Assembly (NCBI GenBank): GCA_013791775.1
Contig: VMTE01000049.1
Coordinates: 96,230 to 160,229 of the forward strand
Origin: Hyphomonas sp.
Lineage (GTDB): Bacteria; Pseudomonadota; Alphaproteobacteria; Caulobacterales; Hyphomonadaceae
Length of the DNA: 64,000 bases
Direction: 5' to 3'
Under the pieces are notes generated by a model. The model was not told the origin of the DNA. It made no database searches and was given only the letters and a program-made list of their open reading frames with translations. Made by a program: the position numbers and the translations under genes. Below are positions 1 to 8,888 of this stretch, piece by piece (positions within the stretch are counted from its first letter, which is position 1; every line of letters starts with the position of its first letter).

Positions 1-1970
<1,970 letters not shown>

Positions 1971-2039
1971 CCGAACCCGTTTTTGTGGCTTGCAAGCCCG
2001 GGGGCGCGCCTGTATGTGTCCCCTCCTTGCCATGGCAAT

Positions 2040-2116
2040 GCACCCGTAGCTCAGCTGGATAGAGCACCAGACTACGAATCTGGGGGTCGGGCGTTCGAAT
2101 CGCTCCGGGTGCACCA
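2040..2116 (+). tRNA. tRNA-Arg (anticodon ACG)
   Basis: A full cloverleaf can be drawn over 77 nt: acceptor stem GCACCCG with CGGGTGC, D-stem GCTC/GAGC, anticodon stem CCAGA/TCTGG with ACG at 2074-2076, T-stem GGGCG/CGCTC around TTCGAAT, and an encoded CCA end. ACG (read as inosine) decodes CGU, CGC and CGA. The 3' part of this gene is the attachment site of the island that follows. Confidence 0.97.
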
Positions 2117-2118
2117 TT
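2070..2118. repeat. attL-like direct repeat in the tRNA-Arg 3' part
   Basis: The 49 bp from the anticodon arm through the CCA end plus TT are repeated at 7076-7124 with one mismatch (C2105 versus T7111). This is the usual footprint of tyrosine-recombinase integration at a tRNA gene. The pair bounds a segment of about 5 kb. Confidence 0.9.
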
Positions 2119-2517
2119 AAATCAAGGACTTACGAGCCTTGGGGGTCAGCAAAAAACACCAGAAATTGCACTGGGTCCCAGTGGGGTCCCAACTGACAAG
2201 GTGTTTCGCGGCGTTTCGCCGCGTAGTGTTGCGAGAACCGAATAATGCCGCCGTCAGGTGCCAGTTGGTTGACCGCTTCCGTTGACGTGAAGCTCTTCCG
2301 TTTCACGCGAGCGGAAAGCCGCTGAATTCTGCCGGCGATTGTCCCCCTTAAAGGATCCAGCGGATCATTCGAAGTCTGGTACAAACTTGAACCGTCGAGC
2401 GGCAGTTATCCGCCCGTGGGCAGACACAGAGCGGTTCTCGGCATCAGGCAGTTCATCGCCGATTTAGGACGCTGCGCACATCTACTCCGGTCGCCTGCAC
2501 GGAGCGATAACTGCGGG
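2119..2517. other. Gene-poor 399 bp between the tRNA and the LysR gene
   Basis: This is the left edge of the island. An 84-codon minus-strand frame (2130-2384) crosses it but shows no recognisable domain and no convincing integrase motif. It contains short repeated words such as GGGTCCCA near 2175-2190. I see no supported gene. Confidence 0.5.
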
Positions 2518-3369
2518 TCAGCCCGCCAATCTGGCTAGCGTCAAATCAAGCAACGCGCGAAGTCGCGCCAAGCGGCCGAGGTCGCGATGGTAGCCGATCC
2601 ACACGTCGCGCTTCGGTGGTTCGCCCCCAAGATGAAGGCGTTCAACGCCAGCCAGCGTGTCACCAATGTCGCAAGGCAGAATGGCGATGCCCGCGCCCTC
2701 GGCACACATTTTGGCCTGCACGCTACGGCTGTTGCTTCGGAACGCCGTGCGCGCGTTCGGCAACATCGTTTGCAGCCACGTGTCGTCAGGTGTTCCGGCA
2801 AAGGTAGCGTCGAGCGCCATCAAGGTGGCGCCGGTGCCGTCGCCAGCCTTGGGATGCTCAGATCCTTTGCGGATATAGGCGCCATACCGCAGCTGCAGGA
2901 GTTTGCGCGAAACGACATCGGGTTCATCGAACGGCCCGATGCGAAACGCCAGGTCTGCCTCCCGGCGCGATAGGCTGAGAAAGCGTTGATCTGTCAGTAG
3001 CTCAATGGTGACACGCGGATGCAGCGTCGTGAATTCGGTGAGCACCGGGCTGAGCACATATCCGCCAAACCAGTCTATCGAGGTGATGCGCAGCACACCC
3101 TCCAGATGATCGGCTTGCCCCGAGATTTGACGTTGGATCGCGAGCGCCTCTTCCTCCATGCGCTCAGCGCGCGGCAGCAGGGCGGCGCCTTCATCAGTCA
3201 GGGTGAAGCCACCCGTTGTTCGCTGGAACAGTGTGTTTCCCAGCGCCGCTTCGAGTGTGCGCAGACGCCGCCCGATGGTCGGCTGGGTCTGGCCAATCTT
3301 GCGAGCGGCAGCGCCGAGCGTGCCCTCACGGGCGACGGCCAGAAAGACCCGGATGTCGCTCCATTCCAT
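2518..3369 (-). CDS. LysR family transcriptional regulator
   Basis: A 283-residue LTTR using the ATG that begins MEWSDIRVFLAVAR; a longer frame to 3423 adds 18 residues not usual for the family. Residues 1-60 form the winged HTH (AARKIGQTQPTIGRRLRTLE), and the rest is the periplasmic-binding-protein-like sensor domain. The signature resembles the LTTR subgroup acting on divergent neighbours. It lies inside the tRNA-flanked island, head to head with the CPBP protease gene at 3514 and separated from it by about 145 bp, so it may regulate that gene. The effector is unknown. Confidence 0.88.
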   Translation of the reverse strand: MEWSDIRVFLAVAREGTLGAAARKIGQTQPTIGRRLRTLEAALGNTLFQRTTGGFTLTDEGAALLPRAERMEEEALAIQRQISGQADHLEGVLRITSIDWFGGYVLSPVLTEFTTLHPRVTIELLTDQRFLSLSRREADLAFRIGPFDEPDVVSRKLLQLRYGAYIRKGSEHPKAGDGTGATLMALDATFAGTPDDTWLQTMLPNARTAFRSNSRSVQAKMCAEGAGIAILPCDIGDTLAGVERLHLGGEPPKRDVWIGYHRDLGRLARLRALLDLTLARLAG

Positions 3370-3513
3370 CGGTCTTTGCCGTATCCTGAGGTGCCAAACA
3401 AATATGTATGGCGTTCGTGCCATATCTTAGGTTTTCATGCAATTTTTTTAGGGCCACCATTGCGCCTTTGTTGACGAGAGAATGCATCTCTCGCGGAAAC
3501 TCGGGCAATCATC

Positions 3514-4368
3514 ATGTTGAAATTACGTGTCGCGGCGTTGGCGATTGGAAAGATGTTGCTGGTCGCGGCGACAATCATCTGCGCGGTGCATTTGTTCCGT
3601 TTGCTGCTGTTGCCGCAGATCCAGTCCGCCTTTCATCTGGACGACCCGAGCACCAGTGCGGTCCGGCGCATCGGCATTCTGGTCGTCGCAATTCTAGCCT
3701 ACTGGGCCACCAACCGGTTGATCGAGAAACGCGCGATCGTTGAGCTGCGGTTCGCGCCGCTCGGTATTGTGTTGGGCGCGATCACCGGCGCAGCGGTGAT
3801 TTCCATCACAACACTCTCGCTGTTTGCCACCGGGATTTATCAGGTGACAGAGGTTCGAGGCTTGCAAAGCGGATTGCTCGGCGTTGCCGGGCTGATCCTG
3901 GTCGCGGCGATGTTGGAAGAGATCGCGTTTCGCGGCGTGCTGTTCCGCGTGCTTGAAAACACCTGGGGAACGGTTCCTGCGCTGTGGCTGTCATCGCTGC
4001 TGTTTGCATTGCAGCATATGGCCAACGTCGACGGCGCAAACCTTGTCGATTCGCTGACGACGATGACTTCTGTGACGGTGATCGGTGCATTCTGGGCGTT
4101 GGTCTACGTGCACACCCGCAATTTGTGGATCGTGGGCGCCAATCACGCCGCGTGGAATTTTGCGATCGCTCTTACTGGGTTGCCACTTTCGGGCTTGGAC
4201 GATTGGCGAAAGTTGGCTCCAATTGAGAGCCGCTACAACGGCCCCGACTGGCTTACCGGCGGCGCGTTCGGACCGGAGAATTCAGCACTCACGATCGGCG
4301 TAATTGTCGTCTGTCTTGCAGTGTTGATTTATGTGGCGCGGAAACGCGGGCGCACAATTGAAGTTTGA
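3514..4368 (+). CDS. CPBP family intramembrane metalloprotease
   Basis: A 284-residue membrane protein with several hydrophobic helices. The CPBP (Abi/CAAX protease) motifs are present: EExxxR as Glu135, Glu136 and Arg140 in LEEIAFRG, a second motif with His168 (ALQHM), and a third with His211 (GANHAAWN). These are the expected metal and catalytic residues. CPBP proteases process prenylated proteins in eukaryotes. In bacteria they are linked to bacteriocin immunity, regulated proteolysis or self-protection, and the substrate here is unknown. The gene is divergent from the LysR regulator and lies in the island. A second, frameshifted CPBP gene sits just outside the island at 7201-7882. Confidence 0.88.
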   Translation: MLKLRVAALAIGKMLLVAATIICAVHLFRLLLLPQIQSAFHLDDPSTSAVRRIGILVVAILAYWATNRLIEKRAIVELRFAPLGIVLGAITGAAVISITTLSLFATGIYQVTEVRGLQSGLLGVAGLILVAAMLEEIAFRGVLFRVLENTWGTVPALWLSSLLFALQHMANVDGANLVDSLTTMTSVTVIGAFWALVYVHTRNLWIVGANHAAWNFAIALTGLPLSGLDDWRKLAPIESRYNGPDWLTGGAFGPENSALTIGVIVVCLAVLIYVARKRGRTIEV

Positions 4369-4637
4369 ATGTTTCGACCACCACGCGCGCTGCGCGATGC
4401 GGACTGAATCGCCAACGACCGGTTTGGGCCACGATAGTTCTGATCGTCATCACCGGCGACAGGCAGGATCGCTTCAGTCCGGTCATCGGGATGATGGGCC
4501 GCCACCAGCGTGAGTTCGCCGATCGCGGACACTCGTAGAGAAGGTTTGCGAGCCCAATGTATCGTCGAAACAATTGCCGGAAGGATCTCAACCTTATAGC
4601 CGCCTTTTCCCGTGGCGCGTTGCGAGCGCGAGCACCT

Positions 4638-5123
4638 TCACTGGAAGACGCGGTGAATTTCGAGACAGAGCTTTCTTACCTCCTTTGCCCATTGCTCGAG
4701 AGCAACGACGCCGAAGGAAACGTTTTCACCATGAGCGATCCTGTTTCGGTTCGACACGATGGACTTCACCGCCGACGTCATCGCGTTGTCATCCATGAAC
4801 GCATTAATCTGGACCGCAAACGAGGGATCGAACCGTCCGAGCACCTCCGCGATGTAGTCTGGCTTTGGATTGCGACCACTAGAGAGAGTGCTCTCGATGA
4901 ATTTCGCGATGCGATCGTTACCAATTCGCTTCCCATACCGAGAACCAGCCTCGATGACTGCCTGCTCTAAGGCGGCGCATGTTAGCACGCAGCCATGGCG
5001 TGTCAGTTGCGATGCGATGTATGTACTATCGCTGGTCGCAAGCGCGCTGCTCCTGGGCAGCTCCTTCGCGAGTCGTATTAGTTCGGCAACTTGGTCGAGG
5101 AGCCCGTGCGATCGAGTGGTCAT
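4638..5123 (-). CDS. HEPN domain protein (MAE_28990/RiboL-PSP-HEPN-like), putative RNase
   Basis: A 161-residue, mostly helical protein ending in the block SNRNRIAHGENV. This contains the R-x4-H signature (RNRIAH) of HEPN ribonucleases and is followed by an amphipathic helix (VALEQWAKEVRKLCLEI), as in the MAE_28990-like HEPN families. Proteins of this type are predicted or shown to cleave RNA as toxins in toxin-antitoxin and abortive-infection systems. Its ATG overlaps the stop of a short upstream frame (5120-5311) by ATGA, suggesting a two-gene unit. Base composition is clearly lower in GC than the chromosomal genes around the island. The toxin role is inference from the family. Confidence 0.75.
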   Translation of the reverse strand: MTTRSHGLLDQVAELIRLAKELPRSSALATSDSTYIASQLTRHGCVLTCAALEQAVIEAGSRYGKRIGNDRIAKFIESTLSSGRNPKPDYIAEVLGRFDPSFAVQINAFMDDNAMTSAVKSIVSNRNRIAHGENVSFGVVALEQWAKEVRKLCLEIHRVFQ

Positions 5124-5311
5124 GGGACCTGATCAAACGCCTCTGCAGCCAGTCTAATCCTGTTTTTGACACTTTCCTCGTCCGCCGTTGCCCTCTTGTA
5201 AGCTTTCTTGAAATCGTCGTTTTCCAGAAGGCTTTGGTAAGCCTCCGCAATTGCTGCGAGATCGCTAACTCCTCCCTTCGCGCATGTTGAAGACTCCAGT
5301 GGCGGGGGAGT
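5120..5311 (-). CDS. Short unlisted frame upstream of the HEPN gene; start unclear
   Basis: An open frame of about 63 codons whose stop (5120-5122) overlaps the HEPN ATG. The last roughly 48 residues look like real protein: charged and helical, including GVSDLAAIAEAYQ, LLENDDFKKAYK and VKNRIRLAAEAFDQVP. A good Shine-Dalgarno run (AAGGGAGGAG) lies just before GVSDL, but no ATG, GTG or TTG is in frame behind it. Either the start is very unusual, or the N-terminus was lost by a frameshift or rearrangement. It could be the small partner (antitoxin) of the HEPN protein, but I see no known antitoxin domain. Confidence 0.35.
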   Translation of the reverse strand, partial: TPPPLESSTCAKGGVSDLAAIAEAYQSLLENDDFKKAYKRATADEESVKNRIRLAAEAFDQVP

Positions 5312-5601
5312 TCATTGATCTTCGGCGTGTTGCGCAAAGTACTGGAAAAGAAGAACGCTGGGCAATTGGGGATCGTATTCCTGACACGGTTTCAGGGGTT
5401 ATTTTTGCGCCTCCCGAACGTCCCAGCGCAATGTGTCTGGCGATACTGAGAGGAGATGTTTTGGGGCGTTCTCTTCAGACGTCGCATTACCGCTATTCAT
5501 GGAATGGATCCGAGATCGCGTCCATTTATGCATTTGATAATGCTGGCCATGAGATAAACCCAAAGGAACTGGGCATAGAAGCGGAGGCGGTGGTCGCGTA
5601 G
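5284..5601 (+). CDS. Hypothetical protein
   Basis: A 105-residue frame with an ATG start and no recognised domain. The C-terminal half (for example SHYRYSWNGSEIASIYAF) has a plausible protein composition. It overlaps the far end of the minus-strand frame 5120-5311 head to head, so the two are unlikely both to be full genes as drawn. It lies in the AT-richer island between the HEPN and Fic genes. Function unknown. Confidence 0.45.
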   Translation: MLKTPVAGEFIDLRRVAQSTGKEERWAIGDRIPDTVSGVIFAPPERPSAMCLAILRGDVLGRSLQTSHYRYSWNGSEIASIYAFDNAGHEINPKELGIEAEAVVA

Positions 5602-5643
5602 TTTCGATCGAGGTGCTGCGTTTTCTAGAAACATCGGCATCAA

Positions 5644-5744
5644 GATCGGCAACTTACATCGGCAATTTCATTCCAATTTTCCGATAAAATATAATTTTGC
5701 CAATCTATTAGGCGTAATGTATTATCGGCAACTATGACCGATAA
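5644..5744. promoter_or_regulatory. AT-rich control region of fic with repeated (T)TATCGG/CCGATAA boxes
   Basis: The 130 bp before the Fic gene are strongly AT-rich. They contain ATCGGCAA at 5645-5652 and 5659-5666, CCGATAA at 5681-5687, and a perfect inverted repeat TTATCGG (5722-5728) / CCGATAA (5738-5744) with a 9-bp spacer. The spacer contains the Fic start codon (5734). This layout fits an operator where bound protein would block transcription and translation. The Fic protein itself has a C-terminal winged-helix-like region and is the obvious candidate ligand. Confidence 0.6.
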
Positions 5745-6936
5745 TTTGATCGAAACACCCGCCCGGATCGAGCCTTGCTTCCTTGAGAATGCGGGCGCTG
5801 AGCTGCTTGATCTGGTGGCGGAAATCTCGACCGCCTCTGCAGCGCTCGGGGCAAGGCTGCATCCCCGCACCGCTTCGTCGCTCGCTGGCTTGGTGCGGGT
5901 CATGAACTGTTACTACTCAAACCTGATCGAAGGTCACAACACGCGACCGAAAGACATCGAGCGCGCCCTTGCCAATGATTTCGACGCCGATGAGGGCCGC
6001 CGCAATCTGCAGCTCGAAGCGCTGGCGCATATCCGCATCCAGAAGCGGATCGATGAGGCAGCGGCCGCAGGCGCGTTAGACGACCCCGCGAGCGAGGCCT
6101 TCATTCTTGGGCTGCATGGCGAGTTTTACCGGGACGCCCCCGAAGCGATGCTACGGATAGAGGGCCCGAATGGCGCTATTGTAATGGAACCTGGGCGGTG
6201 GCGCCGCGACGCTGCCGAGGATGTGGCGGTGGGGCGGCATGAGCCCCCAAGCAGCGCAGTGGTCGCGCGCTTCATGGCCTACTTTGCAGACCGGTATGCG
6301 CTGCGGCGGATGGGGGCCGGGCGACGCATTATGGCCCTTCCGGCGGCGCACCATCGGCTCAACTTCATTCACCCCTTTCCGGATGGCAATGGCCGGGTGA
6401 GCCGGCTCATGAGCCATGCGATGGCGCATCATGCCGGGATTGGCGCGCATGGGCTCTGGTCCATCTCACGCGGTCTCGCGCGGGGGCTCGAAAATCGGGG
6501 CGAATACAAATCCATGATGGATTTTGCAGACTCTCCGCGTCAGGGCGATCTCGACGGACGCGGCAATCTGTCAGAGCGAGCGCTGACGGAGTTTTCCGTC
6601 TGGTTCCTGCGCATTTGTCTCGATCAAATCCGGTTCATGGCGGACTTGTTTGATTTGGACAATCTGACGAGTCGTCTCGCGCGCTATGGAGAACTGAAAG
6701 ATTGGCGCCCGGAAGCAAGCAAGCTGCTTCAGGAAATCCTTCACCGTGGTGAAATCGCCAGAGGCGACGCCGAAGCCATTACGGGACTGAAGGAAAGGAC
6801 CGCCCGCGATCTTCTGAAGCTTCTTCTCCAGGATGGCATCTTGGGCAGCCCGAGCGAGAAGGGGCCCGTGGCGTTGAAGTTCACAGTTGATGCCCGCGAC
6901 GTCCTGTTTCCTCGTCTGTTTGGTGATGTCATTTAA
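5734..6936 (+). CDS. Fic family protein with N-terminal inhibitory motif
   Basis: A 400-residue Fic protein. The active-site loop reads HPFPDGNGR (His213 to Arg221), the complete HxFx(D/E)GNGR motif for transfer of AMP or another nucleotide moiety onto target hydroxyls. An inhibitory-helix motif SxxxEG is seen at Ser62-Gly67 (SNLIEG), making this a class II Fic with a built-in antitoxin-like helix. Residues from about 325 to 400 look like a winged helix-turn-helix ([16 protein letters not shown]), as in Fic proteins that bind their own promoter. It lies in the tRNA-flanked island. The target is unknown; a role in stress or phage response is possible but not shown. Confidence 0.92.
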   Translation: MTDNLIETPARIEPCFLENAGAELLDLVAEISTASAALGARLHPRTASSLAGLVRVMNCYYSNLIEGHNTRPKDIERALANDFDADEGRRNLQLEALAHIRIQKRIDEAAAAGALDDPASEAFILGLHGEFYRDAPEAMLRIEGPNGAIVMEPGRWRRDAAEDVAVGRHEPPSSAVVARFMAYFADRYALRRMGAGRRIMALPAAHHRLNFIHPFPDGNGRVSRLMSHAMAHHAGIGAHGLWSISRGLARGLENRGEYKSMMDFADSPRQGDLDGRGNLSERALTEFSVWFLRICLDQIRFMADLFDLDNLTSRLARYGELKDWRPEASKLLQEILHRGEIARGDAEAITGLKERTARDLLKLLLQDGILGSPSEKGPVALKFTVDARDVLFPRLFGDVI

Positions 6937-7075
6937 GCCTGTTGATCTGCAGCTAACACGCAATTAGCACGCAAAAACGGAACAAAAAGGCATTCTGAGT
7001 ACTTCTGTGATCACGAGCGATCTTTCAAGTAATTGAAAAATCATGATTTATTATCTCGTCTATCATCCGCATGCG

Positions 7076-7124
7076 GACTACGAATCTGGGGGTCGGGCGT
7101 TCGAATCGCTTCGGGTGCACCATT
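7076..7124. repeat. attR-like copy of the tRNA-Arg 3' part
   Basis: This second copy of the 49-bp repeat carries the anticodon-loop to CCA half of tRNA-Arg. The 5' half of a tRNA is absent, so it is not a gene. It marks the right end of the island and the old chromosomal junction. Confidence 0.9.
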
Positions 7125-7200
7125 TTCCTCAGCCATTGCAAGACGTTGCTGATTTCCGTGAATGGGCTGCGTTGCTCGAGGCCATGGTCAGGCCATGTGA

Positions 7201-7882
7201 TGTCGCTGCAATGGTAAATCTACGCTGGGGGCATTGCTGGTCGTCAAATATGGCCTGCTGGGCGTCGAGGCGCTGTGGACCTATGCGGGTCCGATATCCC
7301 TGTTGTCCGCCCTGGCCGTGGCCAGCTGGCGGCTGCGCGCCGGCGGTGAAACCTGGGCTGAGGTCGGTCTGAAATGGCCCGACTCCTGGTGGAAGACGAT
7401 CCTGTGGACCCTGCTGGCCTTGGTCCTGACCGCGGCGGTCGGCATCGTTCTGGAAGGTGTCGTCCGTTCCGTGCTGGAGGGCCTCTGCGACCCAACCCGT
7501 GCGCAGCAATGCCGGTCGGTTTGCCGACGTGCCCGGAAACACGGTCGCCTTCGTATACTGGCTGGCTGTGGCGTGGATCGTCGGGGGGCTGGCCGAGGAA
7601 ATGCTGTTCCGGGCCTTTTTGATCACGCGGTCCGAGCGACTGCTTTCGCGCCTTCCGTTGGGCCTGATTGTCGCGGTCGTTCTGCCGGCGGTCCTCTTCG
7701 GGCGGCAGCATTTCTATTGTCAGGGTATCGGCGGGGCCGTCGCGACCGGCGGTGTCGCCCTGGTGTCGGGGGTCCTGTATCTGCTGTGCAAACGCAATCT
7801 GTGGCCGCTCAGCCTGTCGCATGGCCTGATCAACAGCATCGGTCTGACCCTGAACTATACCGGCCTGCAGCCGCCCGGCTGA
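7201..7882 (+). pseudogene. Frameshifted CPBP family intramembrane protease
   Basis: Two overlapping frames together encode one CPBP protein. The first (open from 7201, possible TTG start at 7234) gives N-terminal membrane helices such as KTILWTLLALVLTAAVGIVL. From about 7490 the homology continues in the next frame with VYWLAVAWIVGGLAEEMLFR, containing EExxxR, then GRQHFY and LSHGLINSIGL, ending at 7882. A single-base indel near 7480-7510 explains the break. No good ATG start is visible, and the gene begins just beyond the attR repeat, so the island junction may also have removed its front. It could be a sequencing error. Confidence 0.7.
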
Positions 7883-7958
7883 CCTGTGGCTGGCGTGGCT
7901 GTGGCCGGAACCGGACGGGGCGCGGTCAGCCCGGCGCCCCTTGTGGACGACGCGCGTT

Positions 7959-8540
7959 TCAGAACTTCGGCCGCGGCAGCGTGAACCTGAGCATGATCCG
8001 AAGCAGGCGATTGAGGGCAAACCATCCACCGAGCACCAGACTGGTGCCGATGGGAATGATCCACCAACCCAGAACCTCGCGCGAGTTCGGCATGGCCTCG
8101 AATGACAGCGACCAGGCTCCGGTGTCGTGGAGCCACAGCCCGGACGCCGGGACAATCAGTTTGCCCACCGTTGCGATGGCGATGATCGTGAGCGCCAGAT
8201 AGCCGAAGGAAAACACCAGACCGAGCGCGGTCATGCCCAGGCCGCCGCCCAGGGCGGTCATCAGCCCCATGGCAGTCAGGCCCGGCCGCAGGCCGTGGCT
8301 GGCGCGCTCAAGCAGGGATTCACTGAGGTAGGCCTGTCCCACGACCCGGGCACTGCCCAGCTTGCGGATGGCGCTGGCCGCCCGTTGCGTGTCGTCGCCA
8401 GCCTCGGCGGCAGCGCTGTCGGCCAGGTGGGCGCGGATCTCCTGAAGGATTTCCTGGCGTTCGCTGTCGCCCAGCGGCGCCAGGACCAGATCCAGCTGCG
8501 CGAGGTAGGCGTCGAGGGCGGGCAGGGTAACGTCGCTCAT
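7959..8540 (-). CDS. HAAS/DUF1700-type membrane protein paired with PadR
   Basis: A 193-residue protein starting at the ATG of MSDVTLPALDAYLAQLD. Residues 1-80 form a helical domain of the HAAS/DUF1700 type (LGDSERQEILQEIRAHLADS), which occurs next to PadR regulators. Three or four hydrophobic helices follow (about residues 90-180). The ATG overlaps the PadR stop (ATGA), so it is the last gene of the three-gene operon. The family is thought to work with PadR in signalling from the membrane, but its exact role is unknown. Confidence 0.75.
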   Translation of the reverse strand: MSDVTLPALDAYLAQLDLVLAPLGDSERQEILQEIRAHLADSAAAEAGDDTQRAASAIRKLGSARVVGQAYLSESLLERASHGLRPGLTAMGLMTALGGGLGMTALGLVFSFGYLALTIIAIATVGKLIVPASGLWLHDTGAWSLSFEAMPNSREVLGWWIIPIGTSLVLGGWFALNRLLRIMLRFTLPRPKF

Positions 8541-8881
8541 CGGGTACTCTCCATCAACAGCCGGCGAATGGACTCGTCCTGTTTCAGCCATCGGTCAGAC
8601 ATCTCCTTCAGCACCGCGATTCCGTCCGCGGTCAGGCGATAGTATTTGCGCGGTTGTGCCGTATCGTCGGTCGACCACCGGTGGGTGATCAGGCCGTCCC
8701 GGGCCAGCCGGGTCAGGATGGGATAGACCGTGCCCTCGATAATGGCGGACCCCAAAGCATCCCGGGTGGCGCGCACCAGCTCATAGCCGTAGCGCTCCCC
8801 CCGTTGCAGCAGCGTCAGCAGGACCAGCTCCAGCAGCCCCTTGCGGACCTGGGATTCCCAATTGCCGAGTTCAAAGGGCAT
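8537..8881 (-). CDS. PadR family transcriptional regulator
   Basis: A 114-residue regulator from MPFELGNWESQVRKG. The PadR N-terminal winged helix is clear: ELVLLTLLQRGERYGYEL, then GTVYPILTRLARDGLI and RKYYRLTADG. PadR proteins are mostly repressors that respond to small ligands. The gene starts 7 bp behind the hydrolase stop and overlaps the HAAS-type gene, so the regulator sits in the middle of the operon it probably controls. The palindrome at 10663-10678 is the likely operator. Confidence 0.92.
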   Translation of the reverse strand: MPFELGNWESQVRKGLLELVLLTLLQRGERYGYELVRATRDALGSAIIEGTVYPILTRLARDGLITHRWSTDDTAQPRKYYRLTADGIAVLKEMSDRWLKQDESIRRLLMESTR

Positions 8882-8888
8882 GCGGGGC

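Noticed and set aside
2130-2384. Possible integrase remnant next to the tRNA
   Set aside because: The 84-codon minus frame shows none of the R-HxxR-Y residues of a tyrosine recombinase, so I do not call it one.
4329-4532. 67-codon minus frame between the CPBP and HEPN genes
   Set aside because: It overlaps the end of the CPBP gene and shows no domain or ribosome site; probably noise.
7076-7124. Second tRNA-Arg gene
   Set aside because: Only the 3' half is present; the 5' acceptor strand and D-arm are missing, so it cannot fold as a tRNA.
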